A DNA stretch of 64,000 bases. Origin: Sporolactobacillus kofuensis (GTDB lineage: Bacteria; Bacillota; Bacilli; Bacillales; Sporolactobacillaceae). The position numbers and the translations under genes are program-made. The DNA is taken from contig NZ_JAMXWN010000008.1 of NCBI RefSeq assembly GCF_024125425.1, forward strand, positions 1-64,000, in the 5' to 3' direction. Under the pieces are notes generated by a model. That model saw nothing but the letters and a program-made list of their open reading frames with translations, was not told where the DNA came from and did no database searches. This document shows positions 26,130 to 35,567 of this stretch, one piece after another. Each line of letters begins with the position of its first letter. Position 1 is the stretch's first letter.

Positions 26130-28280
26130 TTAAAGTTTGGAGAACCAGTTTGCCTCAACCGAAGGCGATGCTTGCCCGGTCTTCCCCGTTTGCGAATTAT
26201 AAGGAACCACATAATAGGTTTCTTTACTCATCGGATTAACAAAATCAATTCGGTACGTATTTTTTCCTTTGACCTCACCTTTAAGTGTTCGTTTGCCATC
26301 TACTTCAGCATACACACGGTAAATGACTCGTCGATCTCTAGATTCGTTCCAAGTAAGCTCTAATGCCGGCAATGCATACTTACCGAGTACCCCCCTTGCT
26401 TCTAACCGTGTCACGCCGGCGAGTCGAATCGGTTCATCAAGATCTGTGATGCCCTCAGGTTTCTCAAAAGCCAATGCTTTTTCCTTAGGCATACTGTTCA
26501 CGACAGACTTAAACAAACGAACAGCATCATTGCTGGAGCCGGTTACGTATTGATCTTTATTTGTTTGATCATAACCAATCCAAACCGCTCCCACCGCATC
26601 CGGCGTATACCCAACAAACCAAGCATCACGTAATCCTTCTTTGGTAAATGCATTTGATCCCGTTTTCCCAGCGATCGCAACTTGACTGTATCCGGCCTGT
26701 CCCGTACCATTTCTCATTACGGATTGTAACATGCGCGTCATGTACCAAGCCGTTTGTTTTGAAAATATTTTCTTAGTTGCTGGATGCGCTTCGCCAATTT
26801 TCTTTCCTTGATGGTCATAAATAGCTTGAATAAAAAATGGCTTTGTTTGTTCACCTTCATTGTCGAAGGAAGTGTATGCAGATGCCATTTGCAAAGGGGA
26901 TACGCCTTTACTTAGACCACCTAAAGCAATGGCTAATCCTTTATCAGATAAATGAATGCCCATTTTTGATAAATAAGCTTTACTTTTTGAAATGCCAATT
27001 TGATTCAGAAGCCAAACGGCAGGAGCATTTTGAGAAATTGTAATTGCATCATACATCGTCATCTCACCGGTATATTGCCCACTATAATTGGTTGGCTTGT
27101 AATTTCCATAGGACACGTTCTTATCTTGAAGAAGCGAATAGGGCTGATAACGCCCGAGATCAAGTGCCGGTCCATAAACGGCCAAAGGCTTAAATGAAGA
27201 ACCCGGCTGTCTTTTCACATTGACTCGGTTATAGCTGCCAAGTACATAATTACGTCCACCTTGTGCGGCGAGCACACCGCCGTTTTTATTCATCAGAACA
27301 AATGCGCCTTCTGGAGATTGCTTTGGATTGCTCCCATGAAAATAGACATTATTTTTAAAAGCCGAGTAGGAAGCTGCTTGCGCTTGTCGATTAATAGGAA
27401 CGACAATCTTATAACCTCCTCGAATCAGCTCATCATTGCCAATATGATAGTCCTTTTCTGCTTCTTGTTTAACAAGATCAATGTAGGAATCAAATTCTGG
27501 GTGCGTTTGTATTTTGTGTACATTAAGGCCCAGCGTCATTCCTTTTAACCGTACCGATTCCTCTGCGGAAATATAGCCGTTTTTCTGCAACAGAGACAGG
27601 ACAACATTACGTCTTTCCAAGGCTTTTTGCGGATGAAGAATTGGTGAATAGCCGTTTGGGCCTTTGGGAAGTGCTGCGAGCAGTGCACCTTCATCCTCGG
27701 TTAACTCGCTCACGTCTTTATTAAAGAAGAATTGTGAAGCCATCTGTACACCATAGATTCCATGTCCAAAGTAGAGCTGATTTAAATACATATCCAGAAT
27801 CTGTTTTTTGCTGTACCTTCGTTCAAGACTAACAGCAATTGCGGCCTCTTTAAATTTTCGAAACCAGGTCTTCTCATTTGAGAGATATGCATTTCTCGCC
27901 AACTGCTGCGTTATGGTGCTCGCTCCTTCAGCTTTTCCTCCGACCATGATATCTGCTACAAGTGCGCGTGCCACCCCGCGTAAGTCAATTCCTGAATGCT
28001 TATAGAAACGTTGATCTTCAGTTGCAATGAAAGCATCTTGAACATGCTTGGGTATTTTTTTCAAAGCAACCGGATCACGATTTTCTGCATAGAGTCTAGA
28101 AATTTCATGCCCTTGTTCATCAACAACAACTGAGGTTCTACTCATTACCAATTTTTCATCATCCGTGTAATGATTGCCGATCAGAAGAACAATAAAATAG
28201 ACAAATAGGCCAACAATGGCTGCGCCAATGATAAAATAGGCAACTTGGAACAACCGTGTGTAGAGCTTGCTTTTATCCAT
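26130..28280 (-). CDS. Class A penicillin-binding protein (PBP1A family)
   Basis: Bifunctional glycosyltransferase/transpeptidase. 716 residues: a short cytoplasmic N terminus, a membrane segment (about 14-35), a GT51 domain with EDQRFYKHSGID (about 87-98), GASTITQQLARN and RKFKEAAIAV (about 119-150), then a transpeptidase domain with SSFK (about 356-359), SQN (about 414-416) and KTGS (about 545-548). A fibronectin type III-like stretch (about 635-710) closes the protein. The pattern is close to Bacillus PbpF/PbpG/PonA-type proteins; which paralog cannot be told. Leftward and alone. Confidence 0.93.
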   Translation of the reverse strand: MDKSKLYTRLFQVAYFIIGAAIVGLFVYFIVLLIGNHYTDDEKLVMSRTSVVVDEQGHEISRLYAENRDPVALKKIPKHVQDAFIATEDQRFYKHSGIDLRGVARALVADIMVGGKAEGASTITQQLARNAYLSNEKTWFRKFKEAAIAVSLERRYSKKQILDMYLNQLYFGHGIYGVQMASQFFFNKDVSELTEDEGALLAALPKGPNGYSPILHPQKALERRNVVLSLLQKNGYISAEESVRLKGMTLGLNVHKIQTHPEFDSYIDLVKQEAEKDYHIGNDELIRGGYKIVVPINRQAQAASYSAFKNNVYFHGSNPKQSPEGAFVLMNKNGGVLAAQGGRNYVLGSYNRVNVKRQPGSSFKPLAVYGPALDLGRYQPYSLLQDKNVSYGNYKPTNYSGQYTGEMTMYDAITISQNAPAVWLLNQIGISKSKAYLSKMGIHLSDKGLAIALGGLSKGVSPLQMASAYTSFDNEGEQTKPFFIQAIYDHQGKKIGEAHPATKKIFSKQTAWYMTRMLQSVMRNGTGQAGYSQVAIAGKTGSNAFTKEGLRDAWFVGYTPDAVGAVWIGYDQTNKDQYVTGSSNDAVRLFKSVVNSMPKEKALAFEKPEGITDLDEPIRLAGVTRLEARGVLGKYALPALELTWNESRDRRVIYRVYAEVDGKRTLKGEVKGKNTYRIDFVNPMSKETYYVVPYNSQTGKTGQASPSVEANWFSKL

Positions 28281-28424
28281 ATGTCCTCCCCACCTTTCAA
28301 ATAGCCATTTATAGCTTATTATGTAGTCTTTACAATATCTCTTTACACATTAGCAAAAAATAAGTTTCATGCAACAGTTTATGAAAATTTTTGACAAGAA
28401 CAGACAATAAATGAGTCATAACCA

Positions 28425-28461
28425 CAAAAAAACAGCCTGAATCCAATATGGAAACAGGCTG
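28425..28461 (-). terminator. Terminator of the amino-acid permease
   Basis: On the minus strand CAGCCTG and CAGGCTG pair, followed by TTTTTTT. It ends the permease gene. Confidence 0.85.
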
Positions 28462-28483
28462 CTGGTTTCAATAAATAAGTCAA

Positions 28484-29892
28484 TTACTGGTTTTGTTGTC
28501 CAGATTGTGTTGATTGATACAGCGCACTATGACGGCGTCCATATGTGAAGCATACAATCATACCGATAATGAACCAAATAACAAAGCGCCATAAGGTAGC
28601 TGTTTGCAAATGAATAATTAAATAACCGCAAGACAGAACGGCAAGAATTGGTACAAGCGGTACGAGAGGCGTTCTAAAACCTCTCTTCAATTCTGGTTTT
28701 TTCTTACGGAGAACGATAATGCCAATCGCAACAATAACAAATGCGAACAAAGTACCAATATTTGCGAGTTCCGCCACAATACCAATAGGTAAAAATCCTG
28801 CTACAATAATGGTCACAATGCCAACAAGGATTGTCGATGTTACAGGTGTTTGGCGCGTTTCACTTACCTTACCGAACACCTTAGGAATAAGACCATCACG
28901 TGCCATTGCAAAGAATACACGTGTCTGGCCATAAGTAATCACAAGCAGTACGGATGTAATACCACAAATAGCACCTACAGATACTAATGCGGATCCCCAA
29001 TTGATACCGATTTGTTGAAGTGCAAAAGCAACCGGAGCTGAAGTATGTTTAAATGCAGAGTATTTAACAACGCCAGTCAGAATACCCGACACCACAATAT
29101 AAAGAGCGGTACAGATCAACAAAGAGTAAAGAATACCTTTCGGCAGATTCTTCTGAGGATTCCTTGTCTCTTCTGCTGCAGTAGATACAGCATCAAAACC
29201 AATATACGCAAAGAAAATAACTGCCGCACCGGAAACAACACCATTAAAACCAAACGGCATAAATGGATGCCAGTTCGCAGGTTTCACATGCCATACCGCA
29301 AGAATAATAAACAAAGCAATGACAATTAATTTGATTGCTACAATGAGACCGTTAAATTTCGAAGTTTGACGAATACCAGAGATCAACAACCAGCAAATTA
29401 AGGCGATAATGATCATCGCCGGCAAGTTCACAACCCCACCATCAAGTGGTGCAGCGGTAATTGCTTTTGGAAGGTCAAGACCCATACTGCTGAGCAAAGT
29501 CACTGCATAACCAGACCAGCCAATAGCCACTGCACTGATTGCAACCGCATATTCAAGAATGAGATCCCATCCAATAATCCAAGCCCAAACTTCGCCAAGC
29601 GCAGCATAGCTGTATGTATACGCACTACCAGCAACAGGAACGGTTGATGCAAACTCCGCGTAACAAAGTGCAGCAAAAAAGCAAGCCAACCCAGATAAAA
29701 TAAATGAGATAATCAATGCCGGCCAGAGTAATTGGCTGCTGCGACACCTGTTAGTACGAAAATGCCTGTACCAATGACCGCACCAATACCAAGCATCGTC
29801 AAGTCAACCGCACCAAGCGCCTTTTTCAAACCTTGCTTGCCTTCTGTTTCAGCAATTAAGCTGGCAATCGGCTTCGTGTTAAAAATACTCAC
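28484..29892 (-). pseudogene. Amino-acid permease (APC family, YfnA-like) with a frameshift
   Basis: Two reading frames encode one APC-superfamily transporter. The N-terminal piece (29713-29892) starts at a GTG preceded by AAGGAGT and ends VLTGVAAANYSG before going out of frame. The rest (28484-29716) continues with IISFILSGLACFFAALCYAEF and eleven further membrane segments. Restoring one C in the GGCCGG at 29719-29724 (giving GGCCCGG, Gly-Pro-Ala) reconnects them into about 470 residues, the normal YfnA/CAT length. All other parts look intact, so this is a recent inactivation, or a sequencing error in a C run. Substrate probably cationic or branched amino acids, unproven. Confidence 0.85.
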
Positions 29893-30124
29893 TGCTAACG
29901 ACTCCTTTTTAAATTGTATAAGAAAATTATTTCGCAAAATTAGAAGATTATGCATCAAACTAATTTCATACTATTATGACACAAAATAATCAGATTATCA
30001 CTATTTTTTCAAAAAAATGTTTCTTTTTAATTGACAGTTAATAATAATTTTTGGTAAAATTTATAAATTTCTTTTTAGTATGATTTTTTTGGATTTTATC
30101 AATTTTAATGAATGCGTATTATTC

Positions 30125-30153
30125 TTGACTGGAAATTTCTTGAGCAGTATAAT
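30125..30153 (+). promoter_or_regulatory. tRNA-Ala promoter
   Basis: TTGACT (30125-30130), a 17-nt spacer and TATAAT (30148-30153), placing the start about 10 nt before the tRNA. A second possible promoter, TTGACA-N18-TAAAAT, lies about 90 nt upstream. Confidence 0.8.
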
Positions 30154-30170
30154 CTCTATCGGATACTTTT

Positions 30171-30243
30171 GGGGCATTAGCTCAGCTGGGAGAGCGTTGC
30201 CTTCGCATGGCAGAGGTCAGGGGTTCAATCCCCCTATGCTCCA
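30171..30243 (+). tRNA. tRNA-Ala, anticodon CGC
   Basis: A 73-nt cloverleaf: acceptor GGGGCAT/ATGCTCC, D stem GCTC/GAGC, anticodon stem TTGCC/GGCAG with loop TTCGCAT (anticodon CGC, reading GCG), T arm AGGGG-TTCAATC-CCCCT, discriminator A. CCA is not encoded. The anticodon-stem base pairs are complete (one G-U). It stands alone, with its own promoter and terminator. Confidence 0.95.
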
Positions 30244-30250
30244 CTAAATT

Positions 30251-30285
30251 AAGCAGCTGCATTGACTGATCATGCGGCTGCTTTT
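30251..30285 (+). terminator. tRNA-Ala terminator
   Basis: AAGCAGCTGCAT pairs with ATGCGGCTGCTT (one G-T pair) followed by TTTT, directly after the tRNA. Confidence 0.85.
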
Positions 30286-30420
30286 TCATAATCGGATTAA
30301 TTTCGGAACGTGTTTCTTTTCAAGTATAGTTTAATTACTATTCTTCTCATTCAAAAGGTGGTGTGCTTTCCTTGGATAAAGCAACGATCCAAGTGCGCAT
30401 GACTAGACGAAATCAATGAG

Positions 30421-30452
30421 AAAAACGGACCCCACTATTTAGAGGTCCGTCT
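30421..30452 (-). terminator. yggT terminator
   Basis: On the minus strand ACGGACC and GGTCCGT pair across a 12-nt loop, followed by TTTTTC; it lies just after the YggT gene. Confidence 0.85.
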
Positions 30453-30471
30453 TGATTTACTTTTTAAGCTT

Positions 30472-30765
30472 TCATTTAACCTTAAGGATGGCTAGAACCT
30501 TCTGGATTCCAAACCCTATAATACTGTATACGATTAATGCGAAGACAGCGGAGAGGTTGAGACTGTGTTCATTAAAGATGATCGGATGAAAAATGCCCTG
30601 AAAGGGTTTCAAAATCGGCTCACTTAAACTGTTGAGCAAATTGACAAAAGGTGTAGCATTCGCACCGAAAAATTGTAGTAGAATATATAAAGCAATCACA
30701 ACCTGAACAAAAGTCAGAAGAATGCTAATTAATTTAGGAAACATGCCTGTTTTTTTTCCTTTCAA
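30472..30765 (-). CDS. YggT family membrane protein
   Basis: A 97-residue protein with two hydrophobic segments (about 12-30 and 68-88) and the family core NSLSEPILKPFQ (about 45-56), matching YggT/YlmG proteins, which are linked to cell division and membrane organisation in several bacteria. The usual neighbours sepF/ylmH are absent here. The start is uncertain: TTG at 30765 has AAAGGA 9 nt before it, and an ATG lies at 30744. Exact role unknown. Confidence 0.8.
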   Translation of the reverse strand: MKGKKTGMFPKLISILLTFVQVVIALYILLQFFGANATPFVNLLNSLSEPILKPFQGIFHPIIFNEHSLNLSAVFALIVYSIIGFGIQKVLAILKVK

Positions 30766-30964
30766 TCGTCTTCTTCCTTTCCCCTTTAACTCTTTTTGAG
30801 CTCGTCTATTCTAGAGCTGCTGCTATTCATGTTAAGGGATAAATTTCTCCCCGTCAAACCTTTGAATGATACAAATCATAGTCAAAGACAATAATGATGA
30901 AGGCACCGTCACCTATGCGCATCTCCGATAATCATTTAAGATTTTATACTTTCCTAATTGTTTT
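30766..30964. other. Noncoding gap upstream of yggT
   Basis: No ORF supported. A weak stem TTTGA-ct-ATGAT/ATCAT-TCAAA can form on the minus strand (about 30872-30897). No clear promoter could be assigned to yggT. Confidence 0.4.
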
Positions 30965-31112
30965 GAAAAACTGTGCAAACTGCCTATCCATAGTTTGCAT
31001 CAGTTAAGCTCCGATTGCTCGATGGACGTTGACGATCCGGGAGCTTCTTTGAACAACCAAAAATATCCAAGCTCTCCCATGGCTCGAATCAACGGAACGG
31101 TTCCGCAGAACC
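30965..31112 (-). ncRNA. Candidate structured RNA with alternative hairpins and terminator
   Basis: On the minus strand, in order: hairpin GGTTC-TGCG-GAACC (31112-31099); a stem between GGGAGAGCTT (31078-31069) and AAGCTCCC (31046-31039); a competing stem between the same AAGCTCC and downstream GGAGCTT (31012-31006); then GCAAACT/AGTTTGC (30998-30975) followed by ACAGTTTTTC, a good intrinsic terminator. The core CTGCGGAACCGTTCCGTTGATT recurs in the menA leader with one substitution and one gap. It lies between the pgi terminator and yggT, with no ORF of its own. No promoter was found with confidence; transcription is unproven. Confidence 0.45.
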
Positions 31113-31165
31113 TCGCAACTTTCCTGGATTTTAAAGTAAAAAGTCGAACACTTTCTAAAAAAAAT

Positions 31166-31200
31166 AAGAAAAGCTCTGCAAAAAGTAGCGGAGCCTTTCT
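31166..31200 (-). terminator. pgi terminator
   Basis: On the minus strand GGCTCCGC pairs with GCAGAGC (one mismatch) across an 8-nt loop, followed by TTTTCTTATTTTTTTT. Confidence 0.8.
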
Positions 31201-31228
31201 CAAATTGATCAAATATTTTGCAGAATCC

Positions 31229-32584
31229 TTAGTGATTGAGTCTTGCTTCAAGCGTTGCTTTTTCGGACTCGTAGCCTGGTTTTCCAAGGAGAGCAAACAT
31301 ATTCTTCTTATAAGCTTCAACACCTGGCTGGTTGAACGGATTGACGCCAAGCAGATAACCGCTGACGGCAACAGCTTTCTCAAAGAAGTAGATGAGGTAG
31401 CCGAAATGATAAGCAGTCAATTCCGGAATCGTCACGACAAGTTGTGGCACTTGACCATCAGTATGGGCGAGACGAACACCTTCGGCAGCTTTCTTATTGA
31501 CAAAGTCCATCGTTTTATCAGCAAGAAAATTAAGATTATCAAGATTTTCCTTTTCCGCTTTAATAGTCACATTTTTTCTTGGTTCTTCAACAAGGACTGC
31601 CGTTTCAAACATAACACGACGGCCTTCCTGAACAAATTGACCGAGAGAATGCAGATCGGTACTAAAATCTGCTGAAGATGGATACAGTCCTTTAAAATCT
31701 TTACCTTCACTTTCACCAAATAGTTGTTTCCACCATTCGGAGAAGTAATGCAGGTGAGGTTCAAAATTGACCAACATTTCAACGGTCTTGCCTTTGTTGT
31801 ACAACACGTTCCGGACAGCAGCATATTGATAGGCAAGGTTTTTGCTCAATTCCGGTTCGCTGAAGTCATTCTGTGCGTCACGTGCACCGCTCATTAATTC
31901 ATCAATGTTAATTCCGGATACGGCAATCGGGAGAAGACCAACAGCGGTTAGCACAGAAAAACGTCCACCAACATCGTCAGGAATCACAAAGGATTCATAA
32001 CCTTCATTGTCGGCAAGGGTCTTTAGTGCACCTTTTGCTTTATCTGTTGTCGCGTATATTCTACCCTTTGCTTCTTCTTTACCGTACTTATTTTCCAAAA
32101 ATTCACGGAATACCCGGAATGCAATGGCAGGTTCTGTTGTCGTTCCCGATTTAGAAATGACATTGACAGAGACATCCTTATCCTTCAGAACATCAAATAA
32201 TTCATTCAAATAGGTCGCACTAATGCTATTTCCCGCAAAGAATACTTGCGGCGTCTTGCGTTCTTCTTTTGGCAATACATTATAAAATGAGTGATTAAGC
32301 GTCTCAATAGCTGCACGGGCACCTAAATATGAACCTCCGATGCCAATAACAATCAAAACATCCGAATCCGATTTAATTTTCTCAGCAGCTTTATTAATTC
32401 TGGAAAATTCTTCTTTATCATATGCTGTCGGGAGATCTAACCAGCCTAAGAAATCATTGCCTGCACCGGTTTTTTCATGAATTGCCTTATGAGCGGCAGA
32501 AACTTGATCCGTCAAATAATCCAACTCATGTTGTTCAAAAAATGACAAAGCATTGCTGTAATCAAAAGCAACCTTCTTGCCCAT
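31229..32584 (-). CDS. pgi: Glucose-6-phosphate isomerase
   Basis: Interconverts glucose 6-phosphate and fructose 6-phosphate. About 451 residues, the short bacterial form of Bacilli. The sugar-phosphate loop appears in [17 protein letters not shown] (about 145-161), the first signature in [17 protein letters not shown] (about 204-220) and the catalytic Glu and Lys regions in [11 protein letters not shown] (about 289-299) and [12 protein letters not shown] (about 417-428). ATG 32584 follows GGAGG with 8 nt spacing; the longer frame begins with TTG. Monocistronic. Confidence 0.97.
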   Translation of the reverse strand: MGKKVAFDYSNALSFFEQHELDYLTDQVSAAHKAIHEKTGAGNDFLGWLDLPTAYDKEEFSRINKAAEKIKSDSDVLIVIGIGGSYLGARAAIETLNHSFYNVLPKEERKTPQVFFAGNSISATYLNELFDVLKDKDVSVNVISKSGTTTEPAIAFRVFREFLENKYGKEEAKGRIYATTDKAKGALKTLADNEGYESFVIPDDVGGRFSVLTAVGLLPIAVSGINIDELMSGARDAQNDFSEPELSKNLAYQYAAVRNVLYNKGKTVEMLVNFEPHLHYFSEWWKQLFGESEGKDFKGLYPSSADFSTDLHSLGQFVQEGRRVMFETAVLVEEPRKNVTIKAEKENLDNLNFLADKTMDFVNKKAAEGVRLAHTDGQVPQLVVTIPELTAYHFGYLIYFFEKAVAVSGYLLGVNPFNQPGVEAYKKNMFALLGKPGYESEKATLEARLNH

Positions 32585-32798
32585 TTCATCGGCCTCCAAT
32601 ATTTATAATCATTCCTATTTAACTGTACAAGACAGCGCTCACAATTTCAAGTCATGTTATGCTTTTCTCTCCGCTTTCCGCAAACGATTTCACAATGATT
32701 TCATTTTTTACAAAAAAAGACAAGAAAATCAAATGCATGTATAGTTGTTGGAAATAAAGGCATGCTATAGTTGCACGCACATAAAAGGAGGTACGATT

Positions 32799-33029
32799 AT
32801 GAGCGGTTTGCAGAAAACATGTCTCGTACTACTTATCATTGGTGGAATTAACTGGGGACTGCTCGGCTTTTTCCGGTTTGATCTTGTGGCCACACTCTTT
32901 GGTGGATCCGGCAGTGCGCTCTCACGCTTGATCTACGGGATTATCGGCATTTGTGCCTTGTATTGCTTGACGATCCTATTCGTTCCAAATGAAGGCGTGG
33001 AGCGTGAAAGAGAAACACAAACCCGTTAA
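32799..33029 (+). CDS. DUF378 family small membrane protein
   Basis: A 76-residue protein with two hydrophobic segments (about 8-24 and 42-62) around the family motif GINWGLLGFFRFDLV (about 15-29), followed by a charged tail. This is the DUF378/YuzA pattern. AAAGGAGGT lies 7 nt before the ATG at 32799. Function unknown. Convergent with asnB across a shared terminator. Confidence 0.85.
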   Translation: MSGLQKTCLVLLIIGGINWGLLGFFRFDLVATLFGGSGSALSRLIYGIIGICALYCLTILFVPNEGVERERETQTR

Positions 33030-33050
33030 GTCATTGGATTGGATGCATTG

Positions 33051-33090
33051 AAAAAGGAATCCTCGCCTACTCAGCGAGGATCCCTTTTTT
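33051..33090. terminator. Bidirectional terminator
   Basis: AAAAAGGAATCCTCGC and GCGAGGATCCCTTTTTT form a long stem serving the DUF378 gene and the convergent asnB. Confidence 0.9.
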
Positions 33091-33109
33091 CATGCTATCA
33101 TCCAAATGC

Positions 33110-34996
33110 TTATACTTGAACAGCCTTCTGTTGCTCCACCTGGATTGTCTTTTCAATATAAATTTGATGCCAGAGCATGAACATTAACACCGTCCATAGT
33201 TTCCGGCTATTATCTATCTTCCCACTGCAGTGATCATCAAGTAGCTTCAGTGCATAGGACTTATTGATATACGCGTCCGTATCACTGTCATGAATAATCT
33301 TAATTGCCCAATCATGCATTTCATTCTTCAGCCAAATGCGGATAGGAACAGGGAATCCAAGCTTCTTCCTAAATAATATTGAATCCGGAACAATACCGCG
33401 CATCGCCTCACGGAAGGCGTATTTTGTTGTACCTTCCCCCGTCTTTAATTCTGCAGGAAGTGTTCTCGCCACATCGAACACTTCCTTATCCAGAAACGGA
33501 ACACGAAGCTCAAGTGAATGGGCCATCGTCATTCGATCAGCCACTACGAGAATATCCCCGCGTAACCAAGTCTCAATATCCACCAACTGCATTTGATCCA
33601 ATTTATTATTTCCATTTGACCGTCTATATATCGGATTTGTGATATCCGTAAACGGTGTTTGATCTGAAAAGTTTTTCAGAACAAATTTCTTTTCTTCTTC
33701 GTTGAATATGAATGCATTACCAACATAGCGCTCAGATAACGGAGTCGTCCCGCGCAACAGGAAGCTACGCCCCTTCATCCCAACCGGTAGTCGCGAAGCA
33801 AGTGCATGCAAAAGTGTTTTCCCAGGTTGTGGAATCGCATCAAATCCCTTTAACGAAAGCGGTTCACGGTAAATATTATAGCCGCCGAACAACTCATCAG
33901 ATCCCTCACCGGAGAGTACCACTTTCACATGTTTTCTTGCTTCTCGAGCCACAAAGTAATTTGGAATGGCTGCAGGATCAGCCACCGGATTATCCATATG
34001 CCAGATGATTCTTGGCATCTCTTCCATGCACATCTCAGGAGTGATTTCAAGCGCATAGTTTTCTACCCCGAGCTTCTCCGCTGAATCTCGAGCAACATCA
34101 ATCTCATTGTAGCCCTTGCTAGCAAAACCGACGGTAAATGTTTTTATATTTTCATTATACCGTTTCGCTAGAGCAACAATCGAGGTTGAATCGATACCGC
34201 TGGATAAGAAAGCACCTACCGGTACATCACTTCTCATGTGCATTTTGACAGAATCAATCAGCACATCCTGAATTTTCTTCTTTGCCTCATCAATCGACTG
34301 ATGGACAGGCGCAAATTCTGGCGTCCAAAAAGCTATGTTTTGGAGTGCTTCTCCATTTTTCTTAAGAAGATAGTGTCCTGGTTCCAAACTTTTAATGTCT
34401 TCCATGAGTGTTCTAGGTTCAGGTACAAATTGAAAGGTTAAGTAATATTGGAGTGCTTTTTTGGAAACGGGATGCTGGTCATCACCTACAAGCAGACTTT
34501 TCATTTCAGAAGCAAAGAAAATGCCATCATCTGTCTCCATATAGTAAAACGGCTTAATTCCAAAATGATCACGAGCTGCAAACAGCGTTCGCTCTTGTTT
34601 ATCCCATATAATAAATCCAAACATACCACGTAAATCGTTCACACAATCAACACCACGATCTGCATAGAGTGCGACGAGGACTTCAGTATCCGAGGACGTT
34701 TCAAAAGTGTACCCTTTCTTAATTAATTCATTCCGTAGTTCCACATAGTTGTAAATTTCACCATTAAAAATAATGTAATAGCGTTCATTCTCATAAGGCA
34801 GTGGCTGATGGCCTCCAGCTAGATCAATAATGCTCAATCTGCGAAAAGCAAGCTGAACTTGGTCGTCTGTATAGTAACCTGCATCATCAGGTCCTCGATG
34901 ATTGATGATCTCCGCACGTGCGGTCATCGCGTTTTGTTCATGATTACCAGATTCTAATTGATTCGTTTTTGCAATGTACCCGCAAAATCCGCACAT
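33110..34996 (-). CDS. asnB: Asparagine synthetase (glutamine-hydrolysing)
   Basis: Makes asparagine from aspartate, glutamine and ATP. 628 residues. The N-terminal class II glutaminase starts MCGFCGY with the catalytic Cys2 and has INHRGPDDAGYY (about 31-42); the synthetase domain shows the pyrophosphate loop SSGIDSTSI (about 263-271) and the GEGSDELFGGY segment (about 361-371). Length and motifs resemble B. subtilis AsnB and AsnO; an amidotransferase modifying cell-wall diaminopimelate (another family member type) cannot be ruled out. Ends at the shared terminator. Confidence 0.92.
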   Translation of the reverse strand: MCGFCGYIAKTNQLESGNHEQNAMTARAEIINHRGPDDAGYYTDDQVQLAFRRLSIIDLAGGHQPLPYENERYYIIFNGEIYNYVELRNELIKKGYTFETSSDTEVLVALYADRGVDCVNDLRGMFGFIIWDKQERTLFAARDHFGIKPFYYMETDDGIFFASEMKSLLVGDDQHPVSKKALQYYLTFQFVPEPRTLMEDIKSLEPGHYLLKKNGEALQNIAFWTPEFAPVHQSIDEAKKKIQDVLIDSVKMHMRSDVPVGAFLSSGIDSTSIVALAKRYNENIKTFTVGFASKGYNEIDVARDSAEKLGVENYALEITPEMCMEEMPRIIWHMDNPVADPAAIPNYFVAREARKHVKVVLSGEGSDELFGGYNIYREPLSLKGFDAIPQPGKTLLHALASRLPVGMKGRSFLLRGTTPLSERYVGNAFIFNEEEKKFVLKNFSDQTPFTDITNPIYRRSNGNNKLDQMQLVDIETWLRGDILVVADRMTMAHSLELRVPFLDKEVFDVARTLPAELKTGEGTTKYAFREAMRGIVPDSILFRKKLGFPVPIRIWLKNEMHDWAIKIIHDSDTDAYINKSYALKLLDDHCSGKIDNSRKLWTVLMFMLWHQIYIEKTIQVEQQKAVQV

Positions 34997-35176
34997 AAAA
35001 AAAGTCTCCCTTCAGAGATGACCGGTGAATTTGCCACACAATTTGCCTTCTCTAATTCATTCACTTTAATTTTGTATCCGATACTCTAGTTTATCATTCA
35101 CTTGGACAAAATCAAAGTGGTGGTAGCGCTTAACCGATTGGGATTTTTCACATCTTTTAATCAATGTTTCTCCGAT

Positions 35177-35395
35177 TCAATGAATAAGATGATCTTGATC
35201 AGAGAAAAAATCTTGAATTGGAACATTGAGGACCGTTGCGACTTTTGCCAGTGTCTCCGCACTGATTTTACTGCGCCCACATTCTAAATAGTAGTAACCA
35301 TTCGCACTTTGATAACCAAGAGAAAACGCCATTTCCTGAAGAGTCATTTTTGATTGTCTGTAGTTCTTTAACTTGTTTAAATCGATAGTTAACAT
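35177..35395 (-). CDS. Small XRE-type helix-turn-helix regulator
   Basis: A 72-residue protein consisting of little more than one lambda-Cro-like HTH: MTLQEMAFSLGYQSANGYYYLECG (helices about 17-40; written here with key residues Q20, S28, Y33), then SAETLAKVATVLNV (about 46-59). ATG at 35395 has GGAGG 8 nt upstream; an earlier ATG lacks an RBS. It is divergent from a second XRE gene, and three TTTGG-type repeats lie between. Likely a repressor of the divergent promoter; target unknown. Confidence 0.75.
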   Translation of the reverse strand: MLTIDLNKLKNYRQSKMTLQEMAFSLGYQSANGYYYLECGRSKISAETLAKVATVLNVPIQDFFSDQDHLIH

Positions 35396-35414
35396 CTGTT
35401 TTCCTCCAGACATT

Positions 35415-35513
35415 TTCCAATTTGGTAACTTCATTAAAATTATATCATCTATTATGTGAATTGAACGCAGGATATTTTCCTATTTGGCAATTACCCTAAT
35501 GACCAAATAAGAA
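35415..35513. promoter_or_regulatory. Repeated operator sequences between two divergent XRE genes
   Basis: Three copies of a common motif: TTTTCCAATTTGGTA (35415-35429), TTTTCCTATTTGGCAA (35475-35490) and the inverted ACCAAATAAGAA (35502-35513). The last two form an inverted pair, CTATTTGG-N14-CCAAATAA. Their placement over the divergent promoter region suggests binding of one or both HTH proteins. Confidence 0.55.
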
Positions 35514-35567
35514 CATGGTAAAATTTGTTTGATTATCGAGCATGTCAGTTTGGGGGAGGTTTTCTGG

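Noticed and set aside
30374-30421. 15-codon ORF (TTG start, after AAAGGTGGTG) between the tRNA and yggT
   Set aside because: Short, TTG start, no promoter of quality and no conservation evidence; not enough to call a gene.
30995-31675. 226-residue plus-strand reading overlapping pgi, and a 127-residue minus reading at 31000-31383
   Set aside because: Both overlap the real pgi gene or the noncoding element, lack an RBS and contain no recognisable domain.
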